Below, piece by piece: positions 13,701 through 21,499 of a DNA stretch of 22,846 nt. The translations under genes were made by a program, and so were the position numbers. The notes under the pieces were generated by a model that was given only the letters and a program-made list of their open reading frames with translations, was not told where the DNA came from and did no database searches. Source of the DNA: Collodictyon triciliatum (Eukaryota > CRuMs); contig JBHJMP010001134.1 in the NCBI GenBank assembly GCA_043381765.1, forward strand, positions 1-22,846, in the 5' to 3' direction. Each line of letters begins with the position of its first letter. Position 1 is the stretch's first letter.

Positions 13701-16700
13701 TTGCTTGTCGACTCCTCCAAAAGTCATCAAGCTGGTATAGAATCCTAGTAATGTCGTTTGATCCGGAATATCCTTATTTACTGAGCCTATGGTAGTCCAG
13801 TTCTTGGAGTCTAAATAAAACAAAATGTTGCAATAAATCTATCTCAATAGTTCAATTCTTATTCCTTGTATGATAGCTGGGTACACACCTTTGAATAAAA
13901 TGAAGGGGAAAAAAAAACAGTCGTTCTAAATTAAAAATGTTTTGTTATGATTACCTCCTGTCAGACACATTATTTCTCTTCCTTTTGGGTTGTCAGCCAA
14001 CCATGTATCGATAAAACAGAAATTTTCTTTGATAGAAAATCCTTGAGGACGTTTTCTTATGTAAAGATCTTGCGTTTCAGATGACACGGAATATCCTTGG
14101 TTTTTTTCGAGATCAAATATGTAGGTAGCATTGGAAGTCGATGCGCCACCTCCATTCAGACCTCCCCAGATGAACAGTTTGGATCCAATCACAGTCTTTG
14201 CAGCGTAGTATCGCTTTCCACACTCTACAACATTTGGTCCAAGGCCCTCCCATTTTCTCCATTGTAAGTTTTCTATATTTCAAGTGAAATTTATTTATTT
14301 TTTGAAACGATTTTACTCCTCCATATAATAATAAGATATCCTGTTTCATTTGAATTATTTTTTTTGGAATTATCATATAAACTTCTCTTCAATGAAAACT
14401 CAAGAAATCCTGACCGATTGAAAATATTCTAAAAACTGGCTCATATGGCAACACGTATAGGCCACCAATAAGATAGAGATTATTCTTGTATCCACCAAAA
14501 GCCTTTTTTATATAAAAATGATTACAAATGATTTTTTTTGTTGATATAAATCAAGTAGAATGCATTACATTTCACAATAGTAGAGATGGAAGCAATAATG
14601 ATGTACAAAAGGTAGTTAAATTCTTGATTACAGCATTGAGAACTGCAGGTGCACAGTTTGGTTGAGATGTTGAGCACAAAGATTCTTGGACGATCCTTTT
14701 CCACTTCAAGTTTTCTATTATATTTTTTCGGGAAAATCTTATGATTGTGTTGAAAATACATTCAATATTGAACATATCCAAAAAATTCTTTTATGGTTTG
14801 AAATAATATTTCAATTACGAGTATCATATAGCCAAAGATCATTTATTGGCTGGGTAACATGTTGCCTTGTTTCACCACCAAACATGTATATTTCACTCCC
14901 GCCCATGGATGTTACATGTGGATTCAATCTGGATATCGGATATCGCGACAGACTACTATCAATCCACTGCAAAGATTCTAAATGTTCAATTGTATTATAA
15001 AATATACAAAGATAGAGGCAAAGGCGGATTCCTCGGCTTTGCTTTCTCTCAATCAACTGTTTAAAAGAAACCAAAAAAAAATAAAATATACAAAGATTTG
15101 GTATCAGTGACATTTTGATGGCAGATAACAATATAAAAAAATACCTGCATCAAAAACCCAAAAGTCATTTAGCCTTGCTGCAGGAAAAGCTCCTCCGAGG
15201 TAAAATAGCTTGTTTGAGACTCTTGCACAGGCCATGTGCCTTCTTGGAGAAGGTGCCTTGATTGGATATGATGATAGGTAACTAGGACTCGGAAATTGCA
15301 TGAGCGTCGTCTGTTTTTCCTCTAAAAAGAATTGAAAGTATCTGTTTTTTTTCCATGACTTTGTATATGTATCAATAAAGTAAGGCATGTTTATATTTTT
15401 TTCGGGGATGTCTCATAAAGAATCAAAAACATACTGATATTATATATGATCATATTATTTGTTGCTTGGGATCCACCGCTATCAAAAGCTCCGCCAAATA
15501 CAAAGAGACTGTCTTTGTGAATCAAAGGTGCTGCATTGATGACTGGCTTTATGGAAAAGTCTACTGGCTTGTACCATGTATTGGAAGCTACATAGAATTT
15601 TTAATTTTTTTTATTTCTTTGCCGATAATAACGTATTTCGGTCATTCAAAAAAATATTTCAAACAGGAGCGATGACACTTTACTTATATTGAAGGTCCAC
15701 ACTTTGGATTGGAATATATCGTATGCATCTGTTCCTCCAAAAAATAATAGCGTATCATAGTAAAGCTCCATTTGAGTGAATTTTAACAATGCTTGGTTGG
15801 GGTCACTGCTCTGTTGCCCTGACATGAAAGGCTTCCATATTCCAGTGCCTGGTTCGATTTATATCATTTTTTTTAAAAAAAAGCGACAATTCTATACAAT
15901 ATGACATAACATTATAATGAAACAATTTTTTTTCAAAACGAGATATTTTAATCTTATTCACTTGGATCAAAAACCCAGAAGTTGTATTCGTTGTATCCAT
16001 TATAGCCTCCATAAACATAAATTTTTCGATCGTATGCGATGCAGCTCATAGTATTGGAAGGCTTAAATACAAGAGTCGAGTAATAGTTGACCTTTTCCCA
16101 CTCGAATGTATCCAAGTTAAGGGCTATCATTTCATTCAAGTTGGAAAGTCCTCTCCAAAACATACCTCCAAATATGTAGAACTTTAAAGGAGTTATTTTT
16201 GAGGTTTAGAAAAAAACCCAAGAAAAAAAATCAAACACACAAGTTGAATTCTTATTAAAGAAAGGGTTATAGGAAAACCTTATTTTCTATGAGCGAGGAG
16301 CAATAAAAGAATCGCCTCTCAGGTATGTCTCCCTTTGTATATTCCCAACTCCAGCTATAGTCAGCTATCAACAAAAAAAAAAGAACGTATCAGCTTTGAA
16401 TTGATTACATTAAGGAATAAAAGAAAGATACGTGTTTCTATAGTTTATCAATTTTCGATTTTATTTTAATATTTTTCAGAATATAGTACTTGAGTTGAGA
16501 ATCCAAACTCGATCGAATATAGGAACTGGAACTTCATATTCCATATTTCCTCTAAATACAAAGAAATTAAGGGTTAGGGTTCCATGCTTTCAAGATTTTT
16601 GTCATGGTTCGGTTATTGAATAGAATAAATGAAAAAAAAAACTGTCATGCTTTCGATTTGTTGAGGTTCTTTTATTTAAAAACAAGGTGTGAGGATAAAG

Positions 16701-16979
16701 GCTTTTTTTTTTGTAGTCAATATTTACTCATCCCCGACAAAATATATCAGTTCTCCTCTGGCAACAACGGCTGTGCTTTGATATGTTATCGGATCCATGG
16801 ATTGGTAAGTCCAATCTAATTTTTTTTTGTTTTTTTTTTCTTAGACAAAAATCCTTCCATTCAATCTAAATCAGTGTGGATTATATTTAAAACAAAAACA
16901 AACTTCCCAGTGATGCCTCTACAGCAAGGCACTGACTCGAGACCCATAAAATTGTTGAAAATGCAAACAAGATGTTCAT
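3307..16979 (-). CDS. Giant receptor: 2x(12 kelch-CUB-EGF), TM, TKL kinase, class III cyclase-like domain, TKL kinase
   Basis: This is one gene of 56 exons with a spliced frame of 7446 nt (about 2481 aa). All 55 introns I placed are GT-AG (44-191 nt) and every phase agrees; exon coordinates are given in the domain entries. The start is ATG at 16977-16979, because it opens a clear signal peptide (MNILFAFSTILWVSSQCLA). The stop is TGA at 3307-3309. Predicted topology is type I: an extracellular region of about 1600 residues, one transmembrane helix near residues 1619-1640, and a cytoplasmic half of about 840. The gene could not be split in two: no stop, second signal peptide or second transmembrane segment separates the two ectodomain units, and phase runs through. 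The likely role is sensing a ligand or glycan at the surface and signalling through two kinases. Ligand and lineage are unknown. The least certain junction is 5166-5352. Confidence 0.88.
4784..5341 (-). other. Linker between cyclase-like domain and kinase 2, exons 49-50
   Basis: Two small exons, 5073-5165 (ELDEKQKLFEKDYVIRQIQK, charged and possibly helical) and 4930-5028 (PKQWSKRAEFFETPIIQLL), lie between the cyclase-like domain and kinase 2. The intron between them (5029-5072) is only 44 nt, the shortest in the gene. The 5' junction is ambiguous: the cyclase exon may end at 5353 and join 5165, or end at 5342 and join 5158 through an 11-nt exon at 5223-5233. Both keep the frame and differ by five residues; the second keeps VIKA after LTDA. 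Confidence 0.6.
5342..6200 (-). other. Class III nucleotidyl cyclase homology domain, active site degenerate
   Basis: Exons: 6057-6200, 5851-5936, 5667-5784, 5523-5591, 5353-5418 (or 5342-5418), about residues 1926-2086. The family landmarks align in order: PPKGTICTV, GTERLWDEIPDQMADAV, YRGYVSQNDGESTLVVF, EIQVKLNEADWN..LL.H, RGLRVQIG, YVGKSITTSRKMSH, EGQVVLTDAV. This is the fungal/protist adenylyl-guanylyl cyclase pattern (GKV..VFTD..GST..LW, GYEVKTEGDSF, RGLRVR.GIH.G, YFG..VN.A.R, GGQ). Against that pattern the first metal Asp is His (CCHLSGT), the second is Glu (DGEST), and the Asn of N-x-x-x-R is Ile (ITTSR), while the Arg is kept. Catalysis is therefore doubtful. It may act as a dimerisation or regulatory module between the kinases. 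Confidence 0.82.
6440..7593 (-). other. TKL-type protein kinase domain 1
   Basis: It begins in exon 37 (Gly-rich loop GSGSFGDV) and continues in exons 7350-7459, 7119-7288, 6954-7021, 6851-6879 and 6440-6777, about residues 1666-1914. Catalytic residues are all present: VAIK (Lys about 1690), a candidate helix-C Glu (FKGEISVM), LRHPNIV, HRDLKSPNIL (Asp about 1785), SDFGLTT, LAPEVI, DVYSFGIISWEI and the closing W..NPTERPDF. HRDLK-x-x-N marks a Ser/Thr-type (TKL) rather than a tyrosine kinase active site. It should be catalytically competent. A short Ser-rich linker (exon 6267-6298, RQSSSSSFM) joins it to the cyclase-like domain. Confidence 0.92.
7548..7750 (-). other. Exon 37: transmembrane helix and juxtamembrane segment
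   Basis: After a short polar stalk (DNQSKEFPYF) comes a hydrophobic run, PIIGGVVGVMVLILVSMFYL, and then a basic stop-transfer stretch (YRNKIIRKMK). This is the only convincing membrane span after the signal peptide. The exon continues through the juxtamembrane (FGDIDPQELARGD) into the Gly-rich loop LLGSGSFGD of kinase 1. The positive-inside rule agrees with a cytoplasmic kinase. Confidence 0.88.
7863..8619 (-). other. CUB-like domain 2 and EGF-like module 2, exons 33-36
   Basis: Exons: 8454-8619, 8164-8339 (CUB-like, about residues 1465-1578) and 7980-8053, 7863-7878 (EGF-like, about 1579-1608). The CUB-like part shows a leading Cys (GFCSPS), KFEDGSGNAMYL, NTNCTWVLR, GFKIRFVSND and a closing GFEIYHA strand, a close match to the CUB consensus. 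The EGF-like part reads CSEHAYLEPKENKCICDKGF, and its last Cys (DVCKK) comes from a 16-nt micro-exon at 7863-7878. The transmembrane helix follows about 10 residues later, so this is the membrane-proximal stalk. Confidence 0.8.
8732..12022 (-). other. Kelch block 2: 12 kelch motifs, exons 20-32
   Basis: Exons: 11840-12022, 11439-11686, 11304-11346, 11059-11205, 10777-10968, 10501-10677, 10205-10363, 9962-10117, 9738-9859, 9540-9641, 9327-9438, 9025-9174, 8732-8887 (about residues 816-1464). Motif cores in order: YLVGGSI, VLLGGES, MIYGGKS, YIFGGFD, HVFGGIR, IIVGGSG, IIFGGAT, YMIGGKT, YMWGGRI, IMSGGFD, NVLIGID (degenerate), VLFGGKN. The count of 12 and the module that follows match block 1, so the two halves are paralogous units. 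Motif 5 carries a Cys-rich insert (ECMLCNEEGGICD). Several exons again correspond to single blades with phase-1 borders. Confidence 0.88.
12177..13213 (-). other. CUB-like domain 1 and EGF/GCC2-like Cys-rich module 1, exons 15-19
   Basis: Exons: 13083-13213, 12839-12917, 12568-12660 (CUB-like, about residues 660-760) and 12356-12477, 12177-12219 (Cys-rich, about 761-815). The CUB-like part has the family pattern: a leading Cys (WCRGYV), Asp-Gly-Ser (ILSDGSRDF), Cys-x-Trp (TDCKWEIQ), and near the end a Gly-Phe strand (DVDQGFDLQLF). The Cys-rich part reads CNKGFSAKDDGCYCG, then GDCIPCPSGTYQP and a final Cys (TACIDTN). This looks like the GCC2/GCC3 or ephrin-receptor-like Cys-rich motif. It leads straight into kelch block 2 (NPWTKEIQ). 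Confidence 0.75.
12717..12776. repeat. short minisatellite, TTCAGATTCAA units, in a receptor intron
   Basis: Four to five imperfect units of ATTCAGATTCA lie in the 12661-12838 intron, between the second and third CUB exons. One unit carries a CC substitution (AGATCCATT). It has no coding role. Confidence 0.8.
13405..16815 (-). other. Kelch block 1: 12 kelch motifs, exons 2-14
   Basis: Exons: 16728-16815, 16490-16551, 16279-16364, 15962-16181, 15684-15848, 15435-15587, 15145-15321, 14819-14977, 14632-14714, 14415-14502, 13955-14272, 13667-13810, 13405-13563 (about residues 26-659). Twelve motif cores can be counted in order: YFVGDEG, YIFGGMF, YVYGGYN, LFFGGTD, FVFGGAF, FYLGGAF, YMFGGET, YLIGGLY, FIWGGLN, IMCLTG, MTFGGVD, MLTGGIR. 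Most are followed by the kelch (N/D)-x-W-x-(F/Y) strand (NDFWVFD, NDLWLYD, NDFWIYD) and preceded by a conserved Trp. Twelve motifs fit two six-bladed propellers. Exons mostly correspond to one blade each and start and end in phase 1. Motifs 1, 8 and 10 are degenerate. Kelch propellers usually bind proteins or carbohydrates. Confidence 0.88.
15016..15121. repeat. dispersed repeat, copy A, in the intron before exon 15145-15321's partner 14819-14977
   Basis: This intronic segment resembles 20414-20532. Shared blocks include CTCGGCT, TTTCTCTC, GAAACCAAAAAAAAAT and a TTTGGTnT stretch in the same order. On the minus strand both copies stay open in the matching frame and share FFLVS and ERKQSR. A shorter relative is at 17277-17310. 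The family is unidentified; I see no terminal repeats. Confidence 0.6.
16904..16979 (-). other. Exon 1: signal peptide of the receptor
   Basis: The exon encodes Met-Asn followed by a hydrophobic stretch (ILFAFSTILWV) and a small-residue region (SSQCLA-VEA) typical of signal peptidase sites; cleavage after CLA or VEA is likely. It ends in phase 1 and splices to exon 2 (16728-16815) to give the first kelch strand (NWTYQS). This secretion signal fixes the gene start and the outside orientation of the kelch/CUB/EGF region. Confidence 0.85.
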
Positions 16980-17617
16980 CTGAATATCTTTCTGAATGAT
17001 TATTTTTTGATTAATTATGCTATTCTTACATATAACATGTTAATGCGCAAAAATTGCTGGAATGAATCATCAAAAGTCAAAAAAAATATCAACAACTATT
17101 CAAAAAATGACAAAGAAGAGAATTTATTTATATTATATTCAAAGGGGTTTTATTTCTATTGTGGTGTTTAACCATTTCTCTGTTGAAGGATTAGAGTCTT
17201 CTATGCCGAAGATTGATACGATTTTTTTTGTAATGACTGTTATTATTTATGAATATCAATGAATAAAACAGGGGTTTGATTGCTTTTTCTCTCAATAAAC
17301 TGTTTTATTATTCCATAAAGTGTTGATCCTGCACAAAATTGAAAGGAAGAATAAAAAAAATTCCATAAAGTGTTGAGAAGAGATCAAGAAATAAAGCTGC
17401 AAATGATTTTGTATTGTTTTCAATAACAAGAGGTCCTTATAATAATTGATCCTCTATTTTTAACTTGTTAAGATAACACCAATAAATGTTTTGCTAGACG
17501 TATAGTAGAGTCAGGGCTGCTAAAAGGTAAAAAAAATGAGTCTTCAATATAACTGTACATTAAAAAAGCCTAGTGCAAGGAGAGAAAGATCTTGTTGAAG
17601 AAAATACTCTAGTTGTG
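16980..17617. promoter_or_regulatory. upstream flank of the receptor gene
   Basis: This is the AT-rich DNA immediately 5' of the receptor start (the gene reads leftward), so the promoter should be here. I cannot point to a specific core element. TTCCATAAAGTGTTGA occurs twice, at about 17312 and 17361. A partial third copy of the dispersed repeat (TTTCTCTCAATAAACTGTTT) lies at 17286-17305. The short ORF at 17062-17262 has no recognisable features. Confidence 0.4.
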
Positions 17618-18610
17618 TGATTGGTTGGTCCCGTTACTTTGCCTTTGCCTTTGCCTTCGCCTTTGCCTTTGCCTTTACTTTGGAAGATTATTCTTCCAGG
17701 TTCATAGATTTTCTATTGGCGTGCCTTTTTTTTTCTTTATCATTTTCTCTTATAAAAAATGATTGTCCGGTCCGTTACTTTCGCATTTTCATTAGAGATT
17801 TTTTTCTATTCAATAGATTGTTAATGCGCGTGTCTGTTTTTGTCTAAATTTTATATGTAAAATGAAGGACCAATCCGTTACTTTTGACATTTCCCTAGAG
17901 ATTTTTTGCAATCTCTTAGATTTTTTGTTGACGTGTCCGTTTTTGTTTGTCATTTTTCTAATGAAAATGAAGGACCATTCCGTTACTTTTGACATTTCTC
18001 TAGAGATTTTTTGCAATCTCTTAGATTTTTTGTTGTCGTGTCCGTTTTTTGTTATTTGTCTAATTAAAATGAAGAACCATTCCGTTTCTTGTGTCTTTGC
18101 ATTAAAGACTTTTTTAATTGAATAGGTTTTCTATGGTATTGTCCATTGTGTCCCTTTTTCTAATAAAAATGAAGGACCATTCTTTTTCTTCTGTCCTTTA
18201 ATAAGAGACTTTTTTCATTCAATAGATTTTCAATGGAATTGTCCATTTTTGTCATTTTTCTAATTAAAATGAAGGTCCATTCTGTTTCTTCTGTCCTTGA
18301 ATAAGAGACTTTTTTTAATTCAATAAGTTTTCAATGGAATTGTCCATTGTGTCCCTTTTTCTAATATAAATGAAGGACCATTCTGTTTATTCTGTCCTTG
18401 AATAAGACACTCTTTTAATTCAATAGGTTTTCAATGGATTCTTGCATTTTTTGTCATTTTTCTGATAAAATGAAGGACTATTCTGTTTCTTCTGTCCTTG
18501 AATAAGACACTTTTTTAATTCAATGGGCTTTCAATGGATTCGTCCATTTTTTATTTTCTAATAAAATATTAATTTCTGGACCCAGAATTCGCCAAAGAAC
18601 CAACCAATCA
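17618..18610. repeat. tandem array of about nine ~100-bp units bounded by 12-bp inverted repeats
   Basis: The GAAGGACCA core (or a variant) recurs at about 17761, 17864, 17969, 18071, 18171, 18271, 18372 and 18472, so the period is 100-105 bp. Each unit reads roughly GAAGGACCATTC, then TCTGTCCTT, AATAAGAGAC, TTCAATAG, TTTCAATGG, GTCCATT, TTTTTCTAAT. The leftmost unit is longer because it holds (TTTGCC)n. The array is closed by TGATTGGTTGGT at 17618-17629 and its reverse complement at 18599-18610. Repetitive ORFs inside it on both strands follow from the period and are not genes. Confidence 0.85.
17635..17680. repeat. (TTTGCC)n hexanucleotide microsatellite
   Basis: About seven imperfect TTTGCC units lie inside the first unit of the ~100-bp tandem array, making that unit longer than the others. 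One unit has TTCGCC. Confidence 0.9.
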
Positions 18611-20389
18611 TCTATTCACGAGGGTCTCGTATAAATGAGAGAGACACACACATATTCATTGGAAATGAAACCAATCTTTAAAGTACTTGCAATGTATGAC
18701 CACCACTTATCGACTATTCAAATTATATGATCCTTACCAATCTTTTTCTTCAATAATAACAATGAAAGAAAGGTTAAACAAAATTATGTCACACATATCC
18801 TTGAAACAAGAAATTAAATCAAACACAAAAGTTCAACATAGACTCGAAAAGAAGCCAAGAAAATGGACTTGCTATCCTCCCAAAAAAAAAGACAAGTGAA
18901 AAAATCAGAAACATAACTGCTTAGATAAATAAACTTAAAAGTTCATGATATTTACAAACGAATTATAATATGTCTATGCACGTACGCTATTTTCAATAAG
19001 ATAATCAAAATAAATAATGGAAATGTTCTTTTTGCATGGCCTTGTTCTTTATTTTATAATTTGATGATTGGATGTTTCTTGGGTGGTTATTAAGAAATAA
19101 GAAACATCATATGGAATTATCTGATATGAGAACTAGATGGACGTGATTAAAATCAAGTAATACGATCTATTAGAAACAAAAACCACCATCGGTCATGTTT
19201 CAAAATTTTGTTGGAAGAAAAAGAAGAGAAATCCCTCTTCGTCCTGTTACTAAACAAATGGGCTGTTAACAAGAAGATGGAAACGATTCATGTGCTTTAT
19301 CGCCTTTTTTACTTTAAAGAATACGAATCGAGTAGTGAGACAGAAAGAAGTGATATTCTTATCATCCTCGGTATATTCTACCCGTGTTGACTTACGGATA
19401 TTGCACTTTTAAGCAAAGATGTCCTCTATCTTGCAAAAACTGAAAAGATAATTGAAAAAATCCAATGTGGGTTTCTATTGTGTTGAAGATCAAGAGGAGG
19501 ACAGATAATCAAGAATAATCAATGAAATTGCACAATTATCTCTTGCTTTGCAAATAGATTCCTAAAAGTCTATTATAATCTGTCCTGTCTCAAAAGATCT
19601 CTAAATACTATTTTATTCCATAGTATGGGTTTTTTTTCAGGAGACAGTGGATCAATTCCCTCTTTTTTTTCTCTTTTCTTTCAGTTTGTATAAGATAGTG
19701 GAGGCTTGGAAAGGGTTCACTTTCCATACTTTGATTGATGAGACAATCAGAAAGAAAATACATCGATATTGCCCAGTATTGATGGAAGTGAGACTTGAAG
19801 TTTCTTTTTCGGTTTCTGAACCACACAGAGCCATCTTAAATAGTTTACTTGAACGATAAATGGGCTAGAGCGCATGATATTTTAATATCGTTTGCTCTTA
19901 TTTGCTCTGATTTTCATTATCAGAGGAAATCCCAAGCTTGGGATCCGACTTATGATATTAGCTCTTGACCCTTGGTTCTCAGTTTGACAAAATGGTGAAT
20001 GATAAGCACAATATACATTGCAAGCGCTGATCGTTGTATCGGCTTTGCAATCAGATATACTTTCGAATATGTGTCAAAGACATGTTCTATTACCCTCGTG
20101 GTTTTCTGCCATCGGCTTGATTCACTTTTTTGATGCTTGTCTGATAAGAGAATGGATTATCTTATAGGATTATAATTGTCTTATGTTTTAAGTATATTAA
20201 AAAGCTATTTAAGGAATCCTCCATGAATCCTTGCTATTCGTAAAAGATAATGGATGGTTTTATCAGCTGGAATAGTATGCATATGACAAGATTTCTCTCC
20301 TATCTAACTTGTTTTTTTATTTATTAGTCGTCAGGGACTTTAAACACAAAAAAAACCAACCACGACATCCGAAGTTGTCAACTATATCT
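18611..20389. other. intergenic, no resolvable gene
   Basis: This is AT-rich DNA with several short ORFs (plus strand 18687-18899, 19208-19390, 19647-19859; minus strand open at 19950-20140). None shows a recognisable domain, and I could not join any of them with convincing splice sites. The plus-strand ORF at 19647-19859 and the minus-strand stretch at 19950-20140 look the most protein-like, but each is only about 60-70 codons. No RNA gene is evident. Confidence 0.4.
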
Positions 20390-20527
20390 TCAAAAGCTCA
20401 TCTTTTCCCCTAGAAGGTCAAGGTGGTTATCTCGGCTCTGTTTTCTCTCAGCAGATTGCCGAATTGAAACCAAAAAAAAATATATGATGGAAAGGATTGT
20501 CTTTGGTTTACTAGACATCGTTTTCAT
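20390..20527 (-). CDS. small hypothetical ORF with hydrophobic N-terminus, within dispersed repeat copy B
   Basis: This is a 45-codon ORF beginning MKTMSSKPKT, followed by a hydrophobic run (ILSIIYFFLVS) and a charged tail (ERKQSRDNHLDLLGEK). It could be a signal-anchor or signal-peptide microprotein. It overlaps dispersed repeat copy B, and the same frame in copy A (15016-15121) reads FFLVSFKQLIERKQSR. Conservation of that frame is suggestive, but chance openness over a repeat this short is quite possible. I do not recognise a family. Confidence 0.2.
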   Translation of the reverse strand: MKTMSSKPKTILSIIYFFLVSIRQSAERKQSRDNHLDLLGEKMSF

Positions 20528-20532
20528 GGATG
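20414..20532. repeat. dispersed repeat, copy B
   Basis: This is the intergenic relative of the intronic repeat at 15016-15121, with the same order of shared blocks (CTCGGCT, TTTTCTCTC, GAAACCAAAAAAAAAT, TTTGGTTT). Identity is partial, so the copies are old or under weak constraint. Confidence 0.6.
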
Positions 20533-20785
20533 CTAATTTGTGTCTGCATGGTGGGTAATTACTCGGGAATCAGCATTTGCATACAGCGGTCTGTCCTGCA
20601 ACCTATAGCCTTTAGTATGGATTCTGTGCTTGCATGAGATAGACAAGGCGAGGTTTAATATCTGTCTCGGTTTCTTTCCTCATGTCTCTTCCCACAGAGT
20701 CTGAGTTGTAGAGAAACTGAAGGCGGAGAAGGATGAAGGTGAGGAAAAGATATTTGTATGATGCCATCCATACTATTATCAGGTA

Positions 20786-21064
20786 TTGGTTGGCTGGTTG
20801 TTATATATCGCTTTGCGTGATGAAATGTATTCTATCCGCATAATCCATAGAAAATTGCCTCGCGTCACTGCCCGAATGTTTTTTCCTCTAAACGCGGCTA
20901 TTGCAGTGGTAAAAATATCACATGGATTAGAAAATAGCCACACCAGTGTTGAGTGTCAGCCGATGAATCTAACCGGCTGTTTGGCGCAGGTTTTGAGACC
21001 AGAATCATTTCACAAAAGCACACTGGATGAAATCATTACTGTTGCTGCAAAACATGAATTTTAG
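20786..21064 (+). CDS. hypothetical ORF, possibly one exon
   Basis: The open frame is about 92 codons; the first solid Met is at MYSIRII, near 20825. Base composition is less AT-rich than the surroundings, and the peptide has a protein-like mix (RKLPRVTARM, LNAAIAVVKIS, LAQVLRPESFHKSTLDEII). An upstream ATG-AAG could splice across a 44-nt intron to give a signal-peptide-like start (MKVLVGWLLYIAL), but this is speculative. No family is recognised. Confidence 0.25.
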   Translation: MVGWLLYIALRDEMYSIRIIHRKLPRVTARMFFPLNAAIAVVKISHGLENSHTSVECQPMNLTGCLAQVLRPESFHKSTLDEIITVAAKHEF

Positions 21065-21499
21065 GGTTACTTTGGAAGCCTTTGACGCAAGCTTTCTTAT
21101 CTAAGGCTTCTCATTGGTGATATAAAGAATAAGAAAGGATCGATTCGGATTCTTTATTCAAGAATTTGTTGAAACTCGTGCTTATAATATCGAATAAACC
21201 TACCTGTTTCAGTTTCACTAGTTTTGAGTTTTTCCTTTTATTCGATTAAAAATGCATTAAGACTATTCTATACGAGAGGAAACGCATATGCTCATAGTTA
21301 GAGAGCAACACACAGGTAAGAGAAAACGCTATTATAGAGAGGCTAGCACTGGAGAGAAATGAGTGATAGGGATATTTTGAGTGGAAATCCCGACTGGCTT
21401 AACAATTTCGTAGATAGCAGAGGTTGAATATGTTGTAGGAGATATATCACGACACATTCCCGCATCTCTCTACTTTTTGCGGTCAGAGTAGCGAATAAT

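Noticed and set aside
14273-14414. Kelch-like LLLYGG sequence suggesting an extra blade with a stop and a frameshift
   Set aside because: Using it needs a 33-nt intron and a frame error. Skipping it as a 142-nt phase-1 intron joins FSI to ENLQWRKW perfectly, so it is intronic.
16569-16583. TTAGGG-like motif (AAGGGTTAGGGTTCC)
   Set aside because: It is barely two units and lies in a receptor intron. Too short to be a telomeric tract.
17862-18125. Plus-strand ORF with internally repeated peptides (and its minus-strand counterpart)
   Set aside because: It lies wholly in the ~100-bp tandem array, and its repetition follows the DNA period.
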